NCBI GenBank assembly: GCA_964426655.1
Contig: CAYRQT010000024.1
Location: forward strand, 1-29,690
Direction of reading: 5' to 3'
DNA from: RGIG8306 sp964426655
GTDB lineage: Bacteria > Bacillota > Clostridia > Lachnospirales > Lachnospiraceae
DNA: 29,690 nucleotides
The notes below the pieces were generated by a model. It was not told where the DNA came from. It made no database searches and saw nothing but the letters and a program-made list of their open reading frames with translations. The stretch's first letter is position 1. The number at the start of each line of letters is the position of its first letter. Shown in pieces: positions 16,026-23,578 of this stretch. The position numbers were made by a program, and so were the translations under genes.

Positions 16026-17067
16026 CTATGCCCTTTCGGAAGTCTTTTCAGGGAACCACCCTTTTGTCCCGTTGGCAATTCTGACAAGCAACAACATTAC
16101 TGGCACTTCTGTCAACACGCCTACCACCGTAGCCAGCGCAGCCGGAGAATCCGTACCAAACAGTGCAATGGCCACGGCTACTGCCAGTTCAAAGAAATTG
16201 GAAGCGCCGATCATCCCTGCAGGTGCCGCAATGGTGTGGGGCAGCCGAAGGACTCTGCAGGCCAGATAGGCCAGGAAAAAAATGAAAAAAGTCTGTATGG
16301 TCAACGGCACGGCAACCAGCAGGATGTGCAGGGGGTTCTGCAAAATGACCTTCCCCTGAAAGGAAAACAGGAGGACCAGCGTCAGCAACAGCCCAAGATG
16401 CGTTGCCTTCTCAAAGGGTGGGAGAAAGGCCTTTATAAAATAAAGCTCCCCTTTATGCCGAATCACCAGATAACGGGTCAGAATGCCTCCCGCCAGCGGT
16501 ATCACCACAAACAAAAGAATGGATAAAATCAGTGTATCCCAGGGCACTGTCACTCTGGAAACCCCCAGTAGCAGCCGGACAATGGGCACATAGGCCACGA
16601 GAATGATCAGATCATTGGTGGCCACCTGCACCACTGTATACCCTGGATCCCCCTTTGTCAGACTGCTCCACACAAACACCATGGCAGTACAGGGGGCAGC
16701 GCCCAGCAAAACAGCACCCGCCAGATATCCGGATGCCAGCTCCGGCGTGATCAGCCCTTTGAACAATACAAAAAAGAACAGGAGAGCCAGACCATACATG
16801 GTGAAGGGCTTGATCAGCCAGTTGACCGCCCATGTCACCAGAAGGCCGCCGGGCTCCTTTGTGACATTTTTAAGGCTTTGGAAATCCACCTTTAACATCA
16901 TGGGGAAAATCATGGCCCAGATGAGCAGGGTGATGGGAATAGAAATCCGGGCATAGGTAAAGCGGTTAAAAAATGCGGGTACGGCCGGCAGGAACTGTCC
17001 CAGCAGGAGGCCTGCCCCCATGCATAAAAGCACCCACAGGGAAAGGTATTTTTCAAAAAAACCTATG
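16026..17067 (-). CDS. acr3: Acr3-type arsenite efflux pump (N-terminus in an assembly gap)
   Basis: A ten-segment membrane exporter of the BASS/ACR3 family that expels arsenite. Recognisable parts are IPITLLIWAMIFPMMLKVDF, the cysteine motif GAAPCTAMVFVWS, and SNFFELAVAVAIALFG near the C-terminus. An internal Met lies at 17033, but the frame continues upstream as IGFFEKYLSLWVLL, a typical Acr3 N-terminus, up to the N run at 17068. The likely start is the ATG at 17127-17125, which overlaps the arsR stop and begins MSRKKASP. With the printed gap length this ATG is out of frame, so the true gap would need a different length. Confidence 0.93.
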
Positions 17068-17101
17068 NNNNNNNNNNNNNNNNNNNNNNNNNNNNNNNNN
17101 N
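17068..17101. other. Assembly gap of 34 N inside acr3
   Basis: Unresolved bases covering the start of acr3. The sequences on both sides belong to the same operon, so little is probably missing. Further N runs lie at 12385-12394 (MFS gene) and 18769-18808 (luxC). Confidence 0.9.
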
Positions 17102-17119
17102 ATAGGGGAAGCCTTTTTT

Positions 17120-17455
17120 CTACTCATTGTTCTCCCCCCCTTCGCAGCAGCCTGTCATGCTTTCACAGGCACAGTCATCCCCGGGAGCGGAAAGCATCTC
17201 CAGAAAATGGACTGCTTCTTTCATCGTCTCCTGATTAATGGCATAATACGTCCATTTCCCTTCGTTTCTGCATGTTACCAGCCCGGATTCACACAACAAT
17301 TTCATATGATGGGACAAAGTAGACTGAGACGTATCTATTTTTTCCAGAAGCATACAGGCGCACCGCTCTCCGCAGGAAAGCAGGTCCAGAATCCTCATCC
17401 GTTTTGAATCTCCCAATGCCTTGAAAATCTTTGAAAAGGCCTCTGTATTTTCCAT
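17120..17455 (-). CDS. arsR: ArsR/SmtB-family arsenic-responsive repressor
   Basis: A 111-residue winged-helix repressor that leaves its operator when it binds As(III). The metal site fits the ArsR type: cysteines in LLSCGERCACMLLEKI at the start of the recognition region. The recognition helix is in SQSTLSHHMKLLCESGLV and the wing in GKWTYYAINQE. A cysteine-rich tail (DDCACESMTGCCEGG) is a further possible metalloid-binding part. It heads the ars operon, and a palindromic operator lies just upstream. Confidence 0.93.
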   Translation of the reverse strand: MENTEAFSKIFKALGDSKRMRILDLLSCGERCACMLLEKIDTSQSTLSHHMKLLCESGLVTCRNEGKWTYYAINQETMKEAVHFLEMLSAPGDDCACESMTGCCEGGENNE

Positions 17456-17474
17456 CCTTCCACCTCACATCTAT

Positions 17475-17514
17475 ATTTATCGATATATATAGCATATTCT
17501 TCATATCGATAAAT
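17475..17514. promoter_or_regulatory. Palindromic ArsR operator
   Basis: A perfect 12-base inverted repeat, ATTTATCGATAT (17475-17486) and ATATCGATAAAT (17503-17514), with a 16-base AT-rich spacer. It begins 20 bases upstream of arsR. The ATCGAT core and position are those of ArsR-type operators. Confidence 0.75.
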
Positions 17515-17546
17515 GTCAATCTGAAGATGGGTTGCCATTCTTCAAC

Positions 17547-17575
17547 TTTACTGCCATTTTCAAAAATGGTATACT
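17547..17575 (+). promoter_or_regulatory. Promoter of luxE-luxC with an operator-like repeat in its spacer
   Basis: TTTACT (17547-17552), a 17-base spacer, and TATACT (17570-17575), about 30 bases before the luxE start. The spacer contains a perfect 7-base inverted repeat, CCATTTT (17554-17560) and AAAATGG (17563-17569), so a repressor binding there would block polymerase. Its regulator is unknown. Confidence 0.55.
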
Positions 17576-17604
17576 TTATCCATCCCCATACACAGGAGGT
17601 CACC

Positions 17605-18741
17605 GTGAAGCATAGAAGAAAGCTGTTCATGACCAAGGCCATCTATTGCCCCGCCCAGACAGACCAGCTCTTTGTCCGCGCCATGGAAGAGCATCTTGCC
17701 TTTCACCTGACCCATTGCCCTGCCTACCGGGACATTTTAGAGCGCCTGCAGTTTTCTTTTGCCCCTTTAAAAACCATAGAGGATTTGTCCCATATTCCTC
17801 CACTACCCACTTCTTATTTAAAAAACCACCCCCTCCTGAGCAAGTCCTATGAGAAATTGCTGATTAAAACCACTTCCTCTGGCACCAGCGGCAAAAAAAC
17901 ACCCAGTGGTTTTGACACCAGCTCCGCCCTGAACGGCCTTTCCATGCTTCTTCATATATGCCGCTATCACCAACTGATCTCTCTTAAACCTGCTAACTAC
18001 CTCATTTTGGGCTATCAGCCCAGTGCAGCCAATAAGACAGCCACTGCCAAAGCCTTAAAATGGGCCACCCTTTCTGCACCTCCAAAAGAGGTCGTCTATG
18101 CCCTGACCTTTTCCCAGGGGACATATCATCTGCAAAAGGAGGCCCTGACAGAGGCTCTTATCCGCTTTAGCCGCCAAAAAAATCCGGTGCGCATCATTGG
18201 GTTTCCGGCATACTTTAAATGGCTTCTGGAGGAAGTGGAAAAACGGACAGGGTCTCTGCCCTTACCGAGGGATTCAAAAATCCTTTTGGGGGGCGGCTGG
18301 AAAACTTCTCCCCTGGAAGAAATCTCCAAAGAGCAGCTTTGCCGGATGGCAGTGGATCTATTTGGTATTTCTCCGGAAAATTTTAAGGATCACTTCAGCA
18401 CCGCCGAGCATCCCATCAACTATATTTCCTGTAAAAATCATCACTTTCACATACCGGCCTACAGCCGGGTGCTGATTCGGGATGTGCAGACCCTTGCCCC
18501 CCTTCCCTATGACACCCCCGGAATCCTGAACCTGATGACGCCCCTGCTCTCCAGCATGCCCTATGGCAGCATTCTCACAGATGACCTTGCCCTTTTGCGG
18601 GAAGGAGAAACCTGCGGCTGTGGCATCTCTTCCCCTTATTTTGAACTTTTGGGCAGGGTGGGCATGCCCCAGATGAAAACCTGTGCCCAGACGGTTTCCA
18701 CCTTCTTAACGCCTGCGGATGAAAGGAGTGTGCCCCTATGA
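17605..18741 (+). CDS. luxE: LuxE-family acyl-protein synthetase
   Basis: A 378-residue member of the LuxE/acyl-protein synthetase family, which activates a fatty acid with ATP and passes the acyl group to a LuxC-type reductase. The glycine/serine-rich ATP-binding loop is TTSSGTSGKKTP. Further landmarks are IGFPAYFKWLLEEVEKRTG, the adenylate-forming-like ILLGGGWKT, and a C-terminal LALLREGETCGCGISSPYF. I start it at the GTG at 17605, five or six bases after AGGAGG; an ATG lies 24 bases further in. Its end overlaps luxC by four bases (ATGA). No luciferase genes are present. Confidence 0.85.
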   Translation: MKHRRKLFMTKAIYCPAQTDQLFVRAMEEHLAFHLTHCPAYRDILERLQFSFAPLKTIEDLSHIPPLPTSYLKNHPLLSKSYEKLLIKTTSSGTSGKKTPSGFDTSSALNGLSMLLHICRYHQLISLKPANYLILGYQPSAANKTATAKALKWATLSAPPKEVVYALTFSQGTYHLQKEALTEALIRFSRQKNPVRIIGFPAYFKWLLEEVEKRTGSLPLPRDSKILLGGGWKTSPLEEISKEQLCRMAVDLFGISPENFKDHFSTAEHPINYISCKNHHFHIPAYSRVLIRDVQTLAPLPYDTPGILNLMTPLLSSMPYGSILTDDLALLREGETCGCGISSPYFELLGRVGMPQMKTCAQTVSTFLTPADERSVPL

Positions 18742-20057
18742 ACAAAAATCCACAGAATACTCTTTACANNNNNNNNNNNNNNNNNNNNNNNNNNNNNNNN
18801 NNNNNNNNGGATCTGGAGGCCCGGCTGTTAAAAACCCTGGCTAAGCCTCCTTTGGATCCCCGTCTGGTCATCTCCGCCTGTGACAAGCTAATCCAAACAT
18901 TGGACAGGCCTGGAATATTGGACTGCCTTCCCCTGCCAAAGGGAAGTGAAGCTCTGGTTCGGATGTACAGCTCCCAGTTAAAGGCCCTGTTTCAGGCTGA
19001 GGCACTGGAACAGCGGCTACAGCATGAGCTGGGTCCACTCTACTACCACCATCCCCATACCCTTACCTATGCCCAAAGTCAGGCCAGAGCCCGACAGTAT
19101 ATCATGCCCCTTGGAGTTTTGTTTCACATTGCTGCAGGCAATGTGGACGGGTTGCCCTTTTTCAGTCTGGTGGAAGGGCTGCTCACTGGCAACATCAATC
19201 TGCTAAAACTCCCCAGCGGCGAGGGTGGCTTCACCCTTTTTCTGCTGGAGGCATTGTTCAAGATTGCCCCACAACTGCAGGAATATGTCTATGTCTTTGA
19301 CTTTAGTTCTTATGATCTGACCACCATGGAGAAACTGGCCAGGGCTGCCGATGGCATTGTCCTTTGGGGTGGGGATGAAGCAGTGCGAAGCGTACGTGGT
19401 ATGGCCGCTCCGGACACCCGCATCATAGAATGGGGGCATAAGCTCTCCTTTGCCTACGTGACAAAAGGGGGCATGCAGGAGAAGGCACTGGAAAAGCTGG
19501 CCCTCCATATCTGCCTGACCAATCAACTCTTTTGCAGTGCCTGTCAGGGGGTGTTCGTGGATACGGAAGAAATGGCCGATGTCCATGCATTTTGTGCAGC
19601 CTTTCTGCCCGTTCTGGAAAAGACCTGCCAGGCAAATCCTCTGCCGGAGGGGGATTTATCCAACCTGTTTATACAGGCAGAAATGACCCTGCAGGAATAC
19701 CATCAGCGCATGGAGGGACACTTCTCTTCCACCGGGCTCTACCGGGGGCAGCACTGCAGTATCCGGGCCTGTGCCGACCAGAAGCTGATGCCCTCCACCA
19801 TGTACAGAAATCTCTGGGCCAGGCCCCTTTCCCGGGATGGCATCCTGAAACTACATACATATAAAGGAAATTTACAGACGGCTGCTTTACTTTGCACGAA
19901 AGATGAACATGCAGAGCTTTCCCAAAAGCTTTTACGGGCAGGCCTTGTAAAAATTACGGACGGACTGGAGATGTCCGGAATTGCCCCAGGCGAAGCCCAT
20001 GATGGCCTGTTTCCCCTGCGCAGTTATACACGCATTGTCTCCGTCCAGGAAAGTTGA
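18738..20057 (+). CDS. luxC: LuxC-family acyl-CoA / fatty acyl reductase (with assembly gap)
   Basis: About 439 residues, of which some 13-14 near the N-terminus fall in the 40-N run (18769-18808). LuxC-family enzymes reduce acyl-thioesters to aldehydes with NADPH through an enzyme-bound acyl-cysteine. The aldehyde-dehydrogenase-like fold is indicated by PLGVLFHIAAGNVDGLPFFS and by the nucleotide-site LLTGNINLLKLPSGEGG. The catalytic cysteine is probably C266 in NQLFCSACQGVF. It is translationally coupled to luxE and followed by a strong terminator. Together the pair should make a fatty aldehyde from a free fatty acid. What uses that aldehyde is not known. Confidence 0.85.
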   Translation: MNKNPQNTLYXXXXXXXXXXXXXXDLEARLLKTLAKPPLDPRLVISACDKLIQTLDRPGILDCLPLPKGSEALVRMYSSQLKALFQAEALEQRLQHELGPLYYHHPHTLTYAQSQARARQYIMPLGVLFHIAAGNVDGLPFFSLVEGLLTGNINLLKLPSGEGGFTLFLLEALFKIAPQLQEYVYVFDFSSYDLTTMEKLARAADGIVLWGGDEAVRSVRGMAAPDTRIIEWGHKLSFAYVTKGGMQEKALEKLALHICLTNQLFCSACQGVFVDTEEMADVHAFCAAFLPVLEKTCQANPLPEGDLSNLFIQAEMTLQEYHQRMEGHFSSTGLYRGQHCSIRACADQKLMPSTMYRNLWARPLSRDGILKLHTYKGNLQTAALLCTKDEHAELSQKLLRAGLVKITDGLEMSGIAPGEAHDGLFPLRSYTRIVSVQES

Positions 20058-20079
20058 ATCTTCCCGTTTTTCAAACACA

Positions 20080-20116
20080 AAAAGAGCCCAAACCCTGAAA
20101 ACGGTCCGGCTCTTTT
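20080..20116. terminator. Bidirectional terminator after luxC
   Basis: A perfect stem AAAAGAGCC (20080-20088) and GGCTCTTTT (20108-20116) around a 19-base loop, serving luxC and the convergent hydrolase gene. Confidence 0.7.
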
Positions 20117-20131
20117 CTGCTGTTATGCGCT

Positions 20132-20902
20132 TTACAGCAGGGTATTTTCTATACAGAATTTCTGAATCTCTTTTATTGTTTTTGGCATGAATCTGCCCAT
20201 GGTATACATATGATCAGCACCTTCAAATATAACCAGTCTGCTTTCAGGATATCTCTTTGCGGTTTTTTTTGCATAGGGCAATACCGTGGCATAATCCATG
20301 GTTCCGCCTATAATCAGCACAGGGCAGTGGATTTGCCGGTAACGGACCCTGGTCGTCTGCTTAACGTCCAGAAACCAAAGGCCCATCTGAGCATATGTCC
20401 TTCCCGATTCAGGCACCATATTCTGAATCACCCAGTTCTGGTCCTCGGGTGTCTGTATATTCATCACATACTTTCTGATTTCATTGGCATAGGGTGGCAT
20501 TGCCTTGTACCAGAACCCCCAGCGCAAAAAATGCTTTCCAAAAGTTTTCAAAACTGTCCTGTAAAATGGAAACATACCCCAGGCCGGAGCCGGCCCGCAT
20601 AAAATCATGGCTGCAGGCTGAATTTTTACTGCTGCAAGCTGAACAATCAGACACCCCAGCGAATGCCCCAGAAGAATGGGCTTTTCTTCAAGAGCGTCCG
20701 CCAGATCAATCACCTGCTGTACATACCGGGTGATGCTGATGTTGCCCACTTTTTTTTCACATTCCTCATAAGGCAGATTGTGAAAGAGCAGATCCGGGGT
20801 GTATACGTTAATGTCCAGCTTCTTAAGCTCTTCTGAAAAATCTCCCCATATTTTGCAGGTGCACCATGTGCCGTGAACCAGTATCATTGTCCTTTTGCGC
20901 AT
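20132..20902 (-). CDS. Alpha/beta hydrolase
   Basis: A 256-residue alpha/beta hydrolase. The oxyanion strand is MILVHGTWCTCKIW, the nucleophile elbow LLGHSLGCLIVQ, and the acidic and histidine residues probably lie in GGTMDYATVLPYA and FEGADHMYTMG. The ATG at 20902 with GGAGGAG upstream is preferred over one at 20938. The substrate is not recognisable. It is the third gene of a minus-strand operon behind a TetR regulator and a membrane protein, with a 56-base gap to the latter. Confidence 0.8.
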   Translation of the reverse strand: MRKRTMILVHGTWCTCKIWGDFSEELKKLDINVYTPDLLFHNLPYEECEKKVGNISITRYVQQVIDLADALEEKPILLGHSLGCLIVQLAAVKIQPAAMILCGPAPAWGMFPFYRTVLKTFGKHFLRWGFWYKAMPPYANEIRKYVMNIQTPEDQNWVIQNMVPESGRTYAQMGLWFLDVKQTTRVRYRQIHCPVLIIGGTMDYATVLPYAKKTAKRYPESRLVIFEGADHMYTMGRFMPKTIKEIQKFCIENTLL

Positions 20903-20958
20903 TCTCTTCTTCTCCTCCTCCGGGGACCCTTTCCCCAAAACAGGCTGAGCCTGCCTGT

Positions 20959-21642
20959 TTATCTCCGTTCTGCCCTGAATCTGCCTGCCACCAAAAAGGA
21001 AAATAAAATCAGAGCCAGAAAATGGATGGAAATGATGGCCACCTCAAAAAGATATTCTCTCTGGATTCCCATAATAACCGTAATGCATACAAAAGCAAAA
21101 ATGCTCAGAATGCCATCTGCCCATAACACCCCTCGAATGGCCCCATCTCTCTTGTCTTTCCTGGAAAAAAGAGGAATAAACCATAAAAAGGAGAGGATCA
21201 TCAGGCTATAGCCTATTTCTTCCAGAACCACAAAAATCCCATGGGGATTGTACTGGGTCAGCAGGGAAATGCCGTCGGTTTCCCCCAGCAAAAGACTTGG
21301 CTGAACAACTGCAACCTGCACATAATAATCCACAAATAACAAGACGGCCCCCACAACGGAAAAAAGCATCCCCAGGTGGGCGTAAATTTTTTTCTCCTGC
21401 TCAGCCATATAAAAAAGAATGACCGCCAGCACCATATAGGAAAGCATCAGCAGCATGGCCGGATACATCCACAGATAATCCCTGGGAAATCTGTCCAGAA
21501 TATCCAGATATGGATAGGTAATGGGATTTTGGGCCAGTGGCCCTGAAATGGGCGGGGTAAACAGCGCAATTCCAAAGGTGAAAATGGTTAAAATACCTGT
21601 ACACAATGCAACGATACTGCCTTTTTTCCACAATGCTTTCAT
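20959..21642 (-). CDS. Uncharacterised multi-pass membrane protein
   Basis: A 227-residue protein with about six hydrophobic segments, near residues 8-30, 60-80, 90-110, 140-160, 170-190 and 200-220. Notable stretches are LWMYPAMLLMLSYMVLAVIL and the conserved-looking LEEIGYSLMILSFLWFIPLF. I do not recognise a family or active-site motif. It lies 27 bases after the TetR gene and shares its operon, so it is probably induced by whatever the regulator senses. Confidence 0.7.
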   Translation of the reverse strand: MKALWKKGSIVALCTGILTIFTFGIALFTPPISGPLAQNPITYPYLDILDRFPRDYLWMYPAMLLMLSYMVLAVILFYMAEQEKKIYAHLGMLFSVVGAVLLFVDYYVQVAVVQPSLLLGETDGISLLTQYNPHGIFVVLEEIGYSLMILSFLWFIPLFSRKDKRDGAIRGVLWADGILSIFAFVCITVIMGIQREYLFEVAIISIHFLALILFSFLVAGRFRAERR

Positions 21643-21669
21643 CCTACTCTCCTTGTGAATGTACCCCGT

Positions 21670-22236
21670 TCATGGGGTAAAAATGAGTGCCAGAGCGGTG
21701 CCAAGCTCCTCCCGGAAGGCGTCTTTTCCCATGCCGTTTCCGGAATAAAACAACAGCAGCAGCCCATGCACAATATAGAGTCCGGCCTTAAATGTCTCTG
21801 TCCCATTTTCATGAGAATTCTGTCCTGCACCATTTGCAGACATTTGGGAGATTTGACCAAACAGAGCCAGTGTTTCTTTTGCCCCATCATGATTGGCAGA
21901 TAGGGGCCATTGAAAGAAAAAGCGAAACAACGCAGGCTGCTCCAGAAAAAAATCTGCATAGGCCTCCAGTCCCTTCCGGGTATCCCAGTTTTCTGCCTCT
22001 TTCCCCGCCTTTTCCAAGGACTGCATTAAATCCTCCGTAAAAGATTTTTTCACTTCCCATAGCAGCCCATCCAGGTCTTTATAATAATTATACAATGTGG
22101 CATAGGAAAACCCTGCCTGATCTGCCACATTGCGAACGGAAAGTTTTTCCACCCCCTGATCCGCTATAATGGCTTTTGCCGCATCAATAAAATAGGCTTT
22201 CATACGGTTTGTTCTGATGGTTTTTCTGTCCTGCAT
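21670..22236 (-). CDS. TetR-family transcriptional regulator
   Basis: A 188-residue repressor with an N-terminal helix-turn-helix, SVRNVADQAGFSYATLYNYY, followed by KDLDGLLWEVKK. The C-terminal ligand domain includes QPALFRFFFQWPLSA. It is the first gene of an operon with a membrane protein and a hydrolase. An 11-base inverted repeat starts 19 bases upstream of its start codon, so autorepression is likely. The ligand is unknown. Confidence 0.87.
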   Translation of the reverse strand: MQDRKTIRTNRMKAYFIDAAKAIIADQGVEKLSVRNVADQAGFSYATLYNYYKDLDGLLWEVKKSFTEDLMQSLEKAGKEAENWDTRKGLEAYADFFLEQPALFRFFFQWPLSANHDGAKETLALFGQISQMSANGAGQNSHENGTETFKAGLYIVHGLLLLFYSGNGMGKDAFREELGTALALIFTP

Positions 22237-22254
22237 CTTCCCTTTCTCCTCAGA

Positions 22255-22292
22255 TTATTAACACTGTTAATATTATATATTAGTGTTAATAA
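22255..22292. promoter_or_regulatory. Palindromic operator upstream of the second TetR gene
   Basis: A perfect 11-base inverted repeat, TTATTAACACT (22255-22265) and AGTGTTAATAA (22282-22292), with a 16-base AT-rich spacer. It is the probable binding site of the TetR regulator encoded immediately downstream. Confidence 0.65.
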
Positions 22293-22343
22293 AATTGCAA
22301 GTACTGAAAATCCATTTTTCAAATAAAGCAGCCGGACATATCA

Positions 22344-22376
22344 AAGGCCCCTCAAAACCTGGTTTTGAGGGGCCTT
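22344..22376. terminator. Near-perfect 33-base palindrome, probable terminator hairpin
   Basis: AAGGCCCCTCAAAACC (22344-22359) and its exact reverse complement (22361-22376) flank a single T. As RNA it forms a very stable hairpin on either strand. It lies 112 bases after the AraC gene and upstream of the tetR operon. The T-tract after it is short on both strands, so a terminator role is plausible but not certain. Confidence 0.5.
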
Positions 22377-22487
22377 GCTGTTTGCCATTGTAAAAATCGG
22401 CACAGATGCCTTTCATGGGGGGCCGTCCGGCGCATTCTTCCGGTTTTTACTATGAATGATGGATTTCTCTGTGCTAGATTGTACCCA

Positions 22488-23348
22488 TCAAAGGAACGGG
22501 CTTCCCTTTGCCGCCTGGGAAAGCCGCTTTTGGTACTGGTATTTTTTCAGAATCTGAATATAGCCGGAGGGGGTCATCCCGGTATAGAATTTAAATTCTT
22601 TAATCATGTGGGACTGATCAAAATAGCCGGAAAAAGCGGCCAGGTCATTCAGATTATAGCAGCCGCCACGAACAATCATATCCAACAGGCTTTGAAACCG
22701 GATGGTTTTGCAGATGGCCTTTGGAGCCATGCCCAGGATATTTTGAAATTCCTGGTTGATGTATCTGACGGAATAGAAATGATTCGATGCAATTTGCTGT
22801 ACCGAAACATTTCCCCTGGCTTCCATGATTTCCTGCAGCATAATGCCTACATTGGCAATATGATTTTTGGCCGTCCGGGTTGCGTCATATAGGGGTATAT
22901 AGCCTTTCAGGAAAGCGGAAATCTGCCTGCGAAACGCTTTTGCCGAGACAACGGCATCAAAGGCATCTGCCTTTCCAAACACCTCAAGGGTGGTGAATTC
23001 ACGGTCAACAAATTCTGAAAATGGCACTGCCGGATTGGGGGATACCCCTGGCAGGAACCGCACGCCGAAATAATACTGGTTAGCCTTTAGCGTAAAATTC
23101 AGATGCTCCCTGGGAGAAAGCACCGGTCCGCAGACGAACGCATGGGGATTCACCTGGCTCATGCAATATATGATGTCCGTGCAGACATCGGACACAATCA
23201 GTGGGCTGACCTGCATATCCCTCTGATTGATGAAACAGTAAAAATGGGATATTCCATACTGCATAAAAGGCAGAACTTCATATTGGGAAGCTTCCATAAT
23301 CCAGAATGGCTGTTGCAAAGAGATTTTCTCACCTGATGCCGCTTTCAC
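22488..23348 (-). CDS. AraC-family transcriptional regulator
   Basis: A 286-residue regulator with an N-terminal sensing domain (for example NQYYFGVRFLPGVSPNPAV) and a C-terminal double helix-turn-helix. The first is near SVQQIASNHFYSVRYINQEF and the second near NLNDLAAFSGYFDQSHMIKE, followed by the typical TGMTPSGYIQ. I start it at the GTG at 23348, preceded by GGGAGGTGA; a TTG at 23372 is also open. It diverges from the sodium:solute symporter operon and is the obvious candidate to control it. The inducer is unknown. Confidence 0.87.
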   Translation of the reverse strand: MKAASGEKISLQQPFWIMEASQYEVLPFMQYGISHFYCFINQRDMQVSPLIVSDVCTDIIYCMSQVNPHAFVCGPVLSPREHLNFTLKANQYYFGVRFLPGVSPNPAVPFSEFVDREFTTLEVFGKADAFDAVVSAKAFRRQISAFLKGYIPLYDATRTAKNHIANVGIMLQEIMEARGNVSVQQIASNHFYSVRYINQEFQNILGMAPKAICKTIRFQSLLDMIVRGGCYNLNDLAAFSGYFDQSHMIKEFKFYTGMTPSGYIQILKKYQYQKRLSQAAKGSPFL

Positions 23349-23375
23349 AAGTCTCACCTCCCTATAAAACAAAAA

Positions 23376-23393
23376 AGGTGCATAAATGCACCT
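23376..23393 (-). terminator. Hairpin with U-tract in the AraC leader
   Basis: On the minus strand AGGTGCA, a 4-base loop, TGCACCT, then TTTTTTGTTTT, all between the AraC promoter and its ribosome binding site. It has terminator form but begins only about ten bases after the predicted transcription start, so it may instead protect the 5' end of the mRNA. Confidence 0.5.
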
Positions 23394-23409
23394 CTTCGCG
23401 ATTTATTCG

Positions 23410-23437
23410 AGTATAACACGCCCCTTCGTTTTGTCAA
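23410..23437 (-). promoter_or_regulatory. Promoter of the AraC gene
   Basis: On the minus strand a consensus -35 TTGACA (23437-23432), a 16-base spacer, and TATACT (23415-23410). It is a strong sigma-A promoter giving a leader of about 55 bases. Confidence 0.65.
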
Positions 23438-23462
23438 GAATGAATCCTCTTTCGTGTACAAG

Positions 23463-23499
23463 GACGTACAAAAGCCTCTGGTTTTTGTACGTCTTTTTT
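23463..23499 (+). terminator. Intrinsic terminator upstream of the symporter gene (possible attenuator)
   Basis: GACGTACAAAA (23463-23473) and TTTTGTACGTC (23483-23493) form a perfect 11-base stem with a 9-base loop, followed by six T. It lies in the divergent intergenic region about 80 bases before the symporter ATG, where no upstream plus-strand gene exists that would need a terminator. Confidence 0.6.
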
Positions 23500-23510
23500 A
23501 CATAAATCCA

Positions 23511-23535
23511 AGGTCTGCCTGATGTATACAGACCT
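23511..23535. promoter_or_regulatory. Inverted repeat in the symporter leader
   Basis: AGGTCTG (23511-23517) and CAGACCT (23529-23535) with an 11-base spacer containing TATACA up to its right arm. It could be an operator over the symporter promoter or part of an RNA structure with the hairpin just upstream. No clear -35 box was found. Confidence 0.35.
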
Positions 23536-23578
23536 GACTGCATACAACACATATCCCATTTTCAAAGGAGGACATCAA

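Noticed and set aside
17605..20057. A bioluminescence (lux) operon
   Set aside because: luxE- and luxC-type genes are present, but there are no luciferase subunits luxA/luxB and no luxD. Light emission is not indicated.
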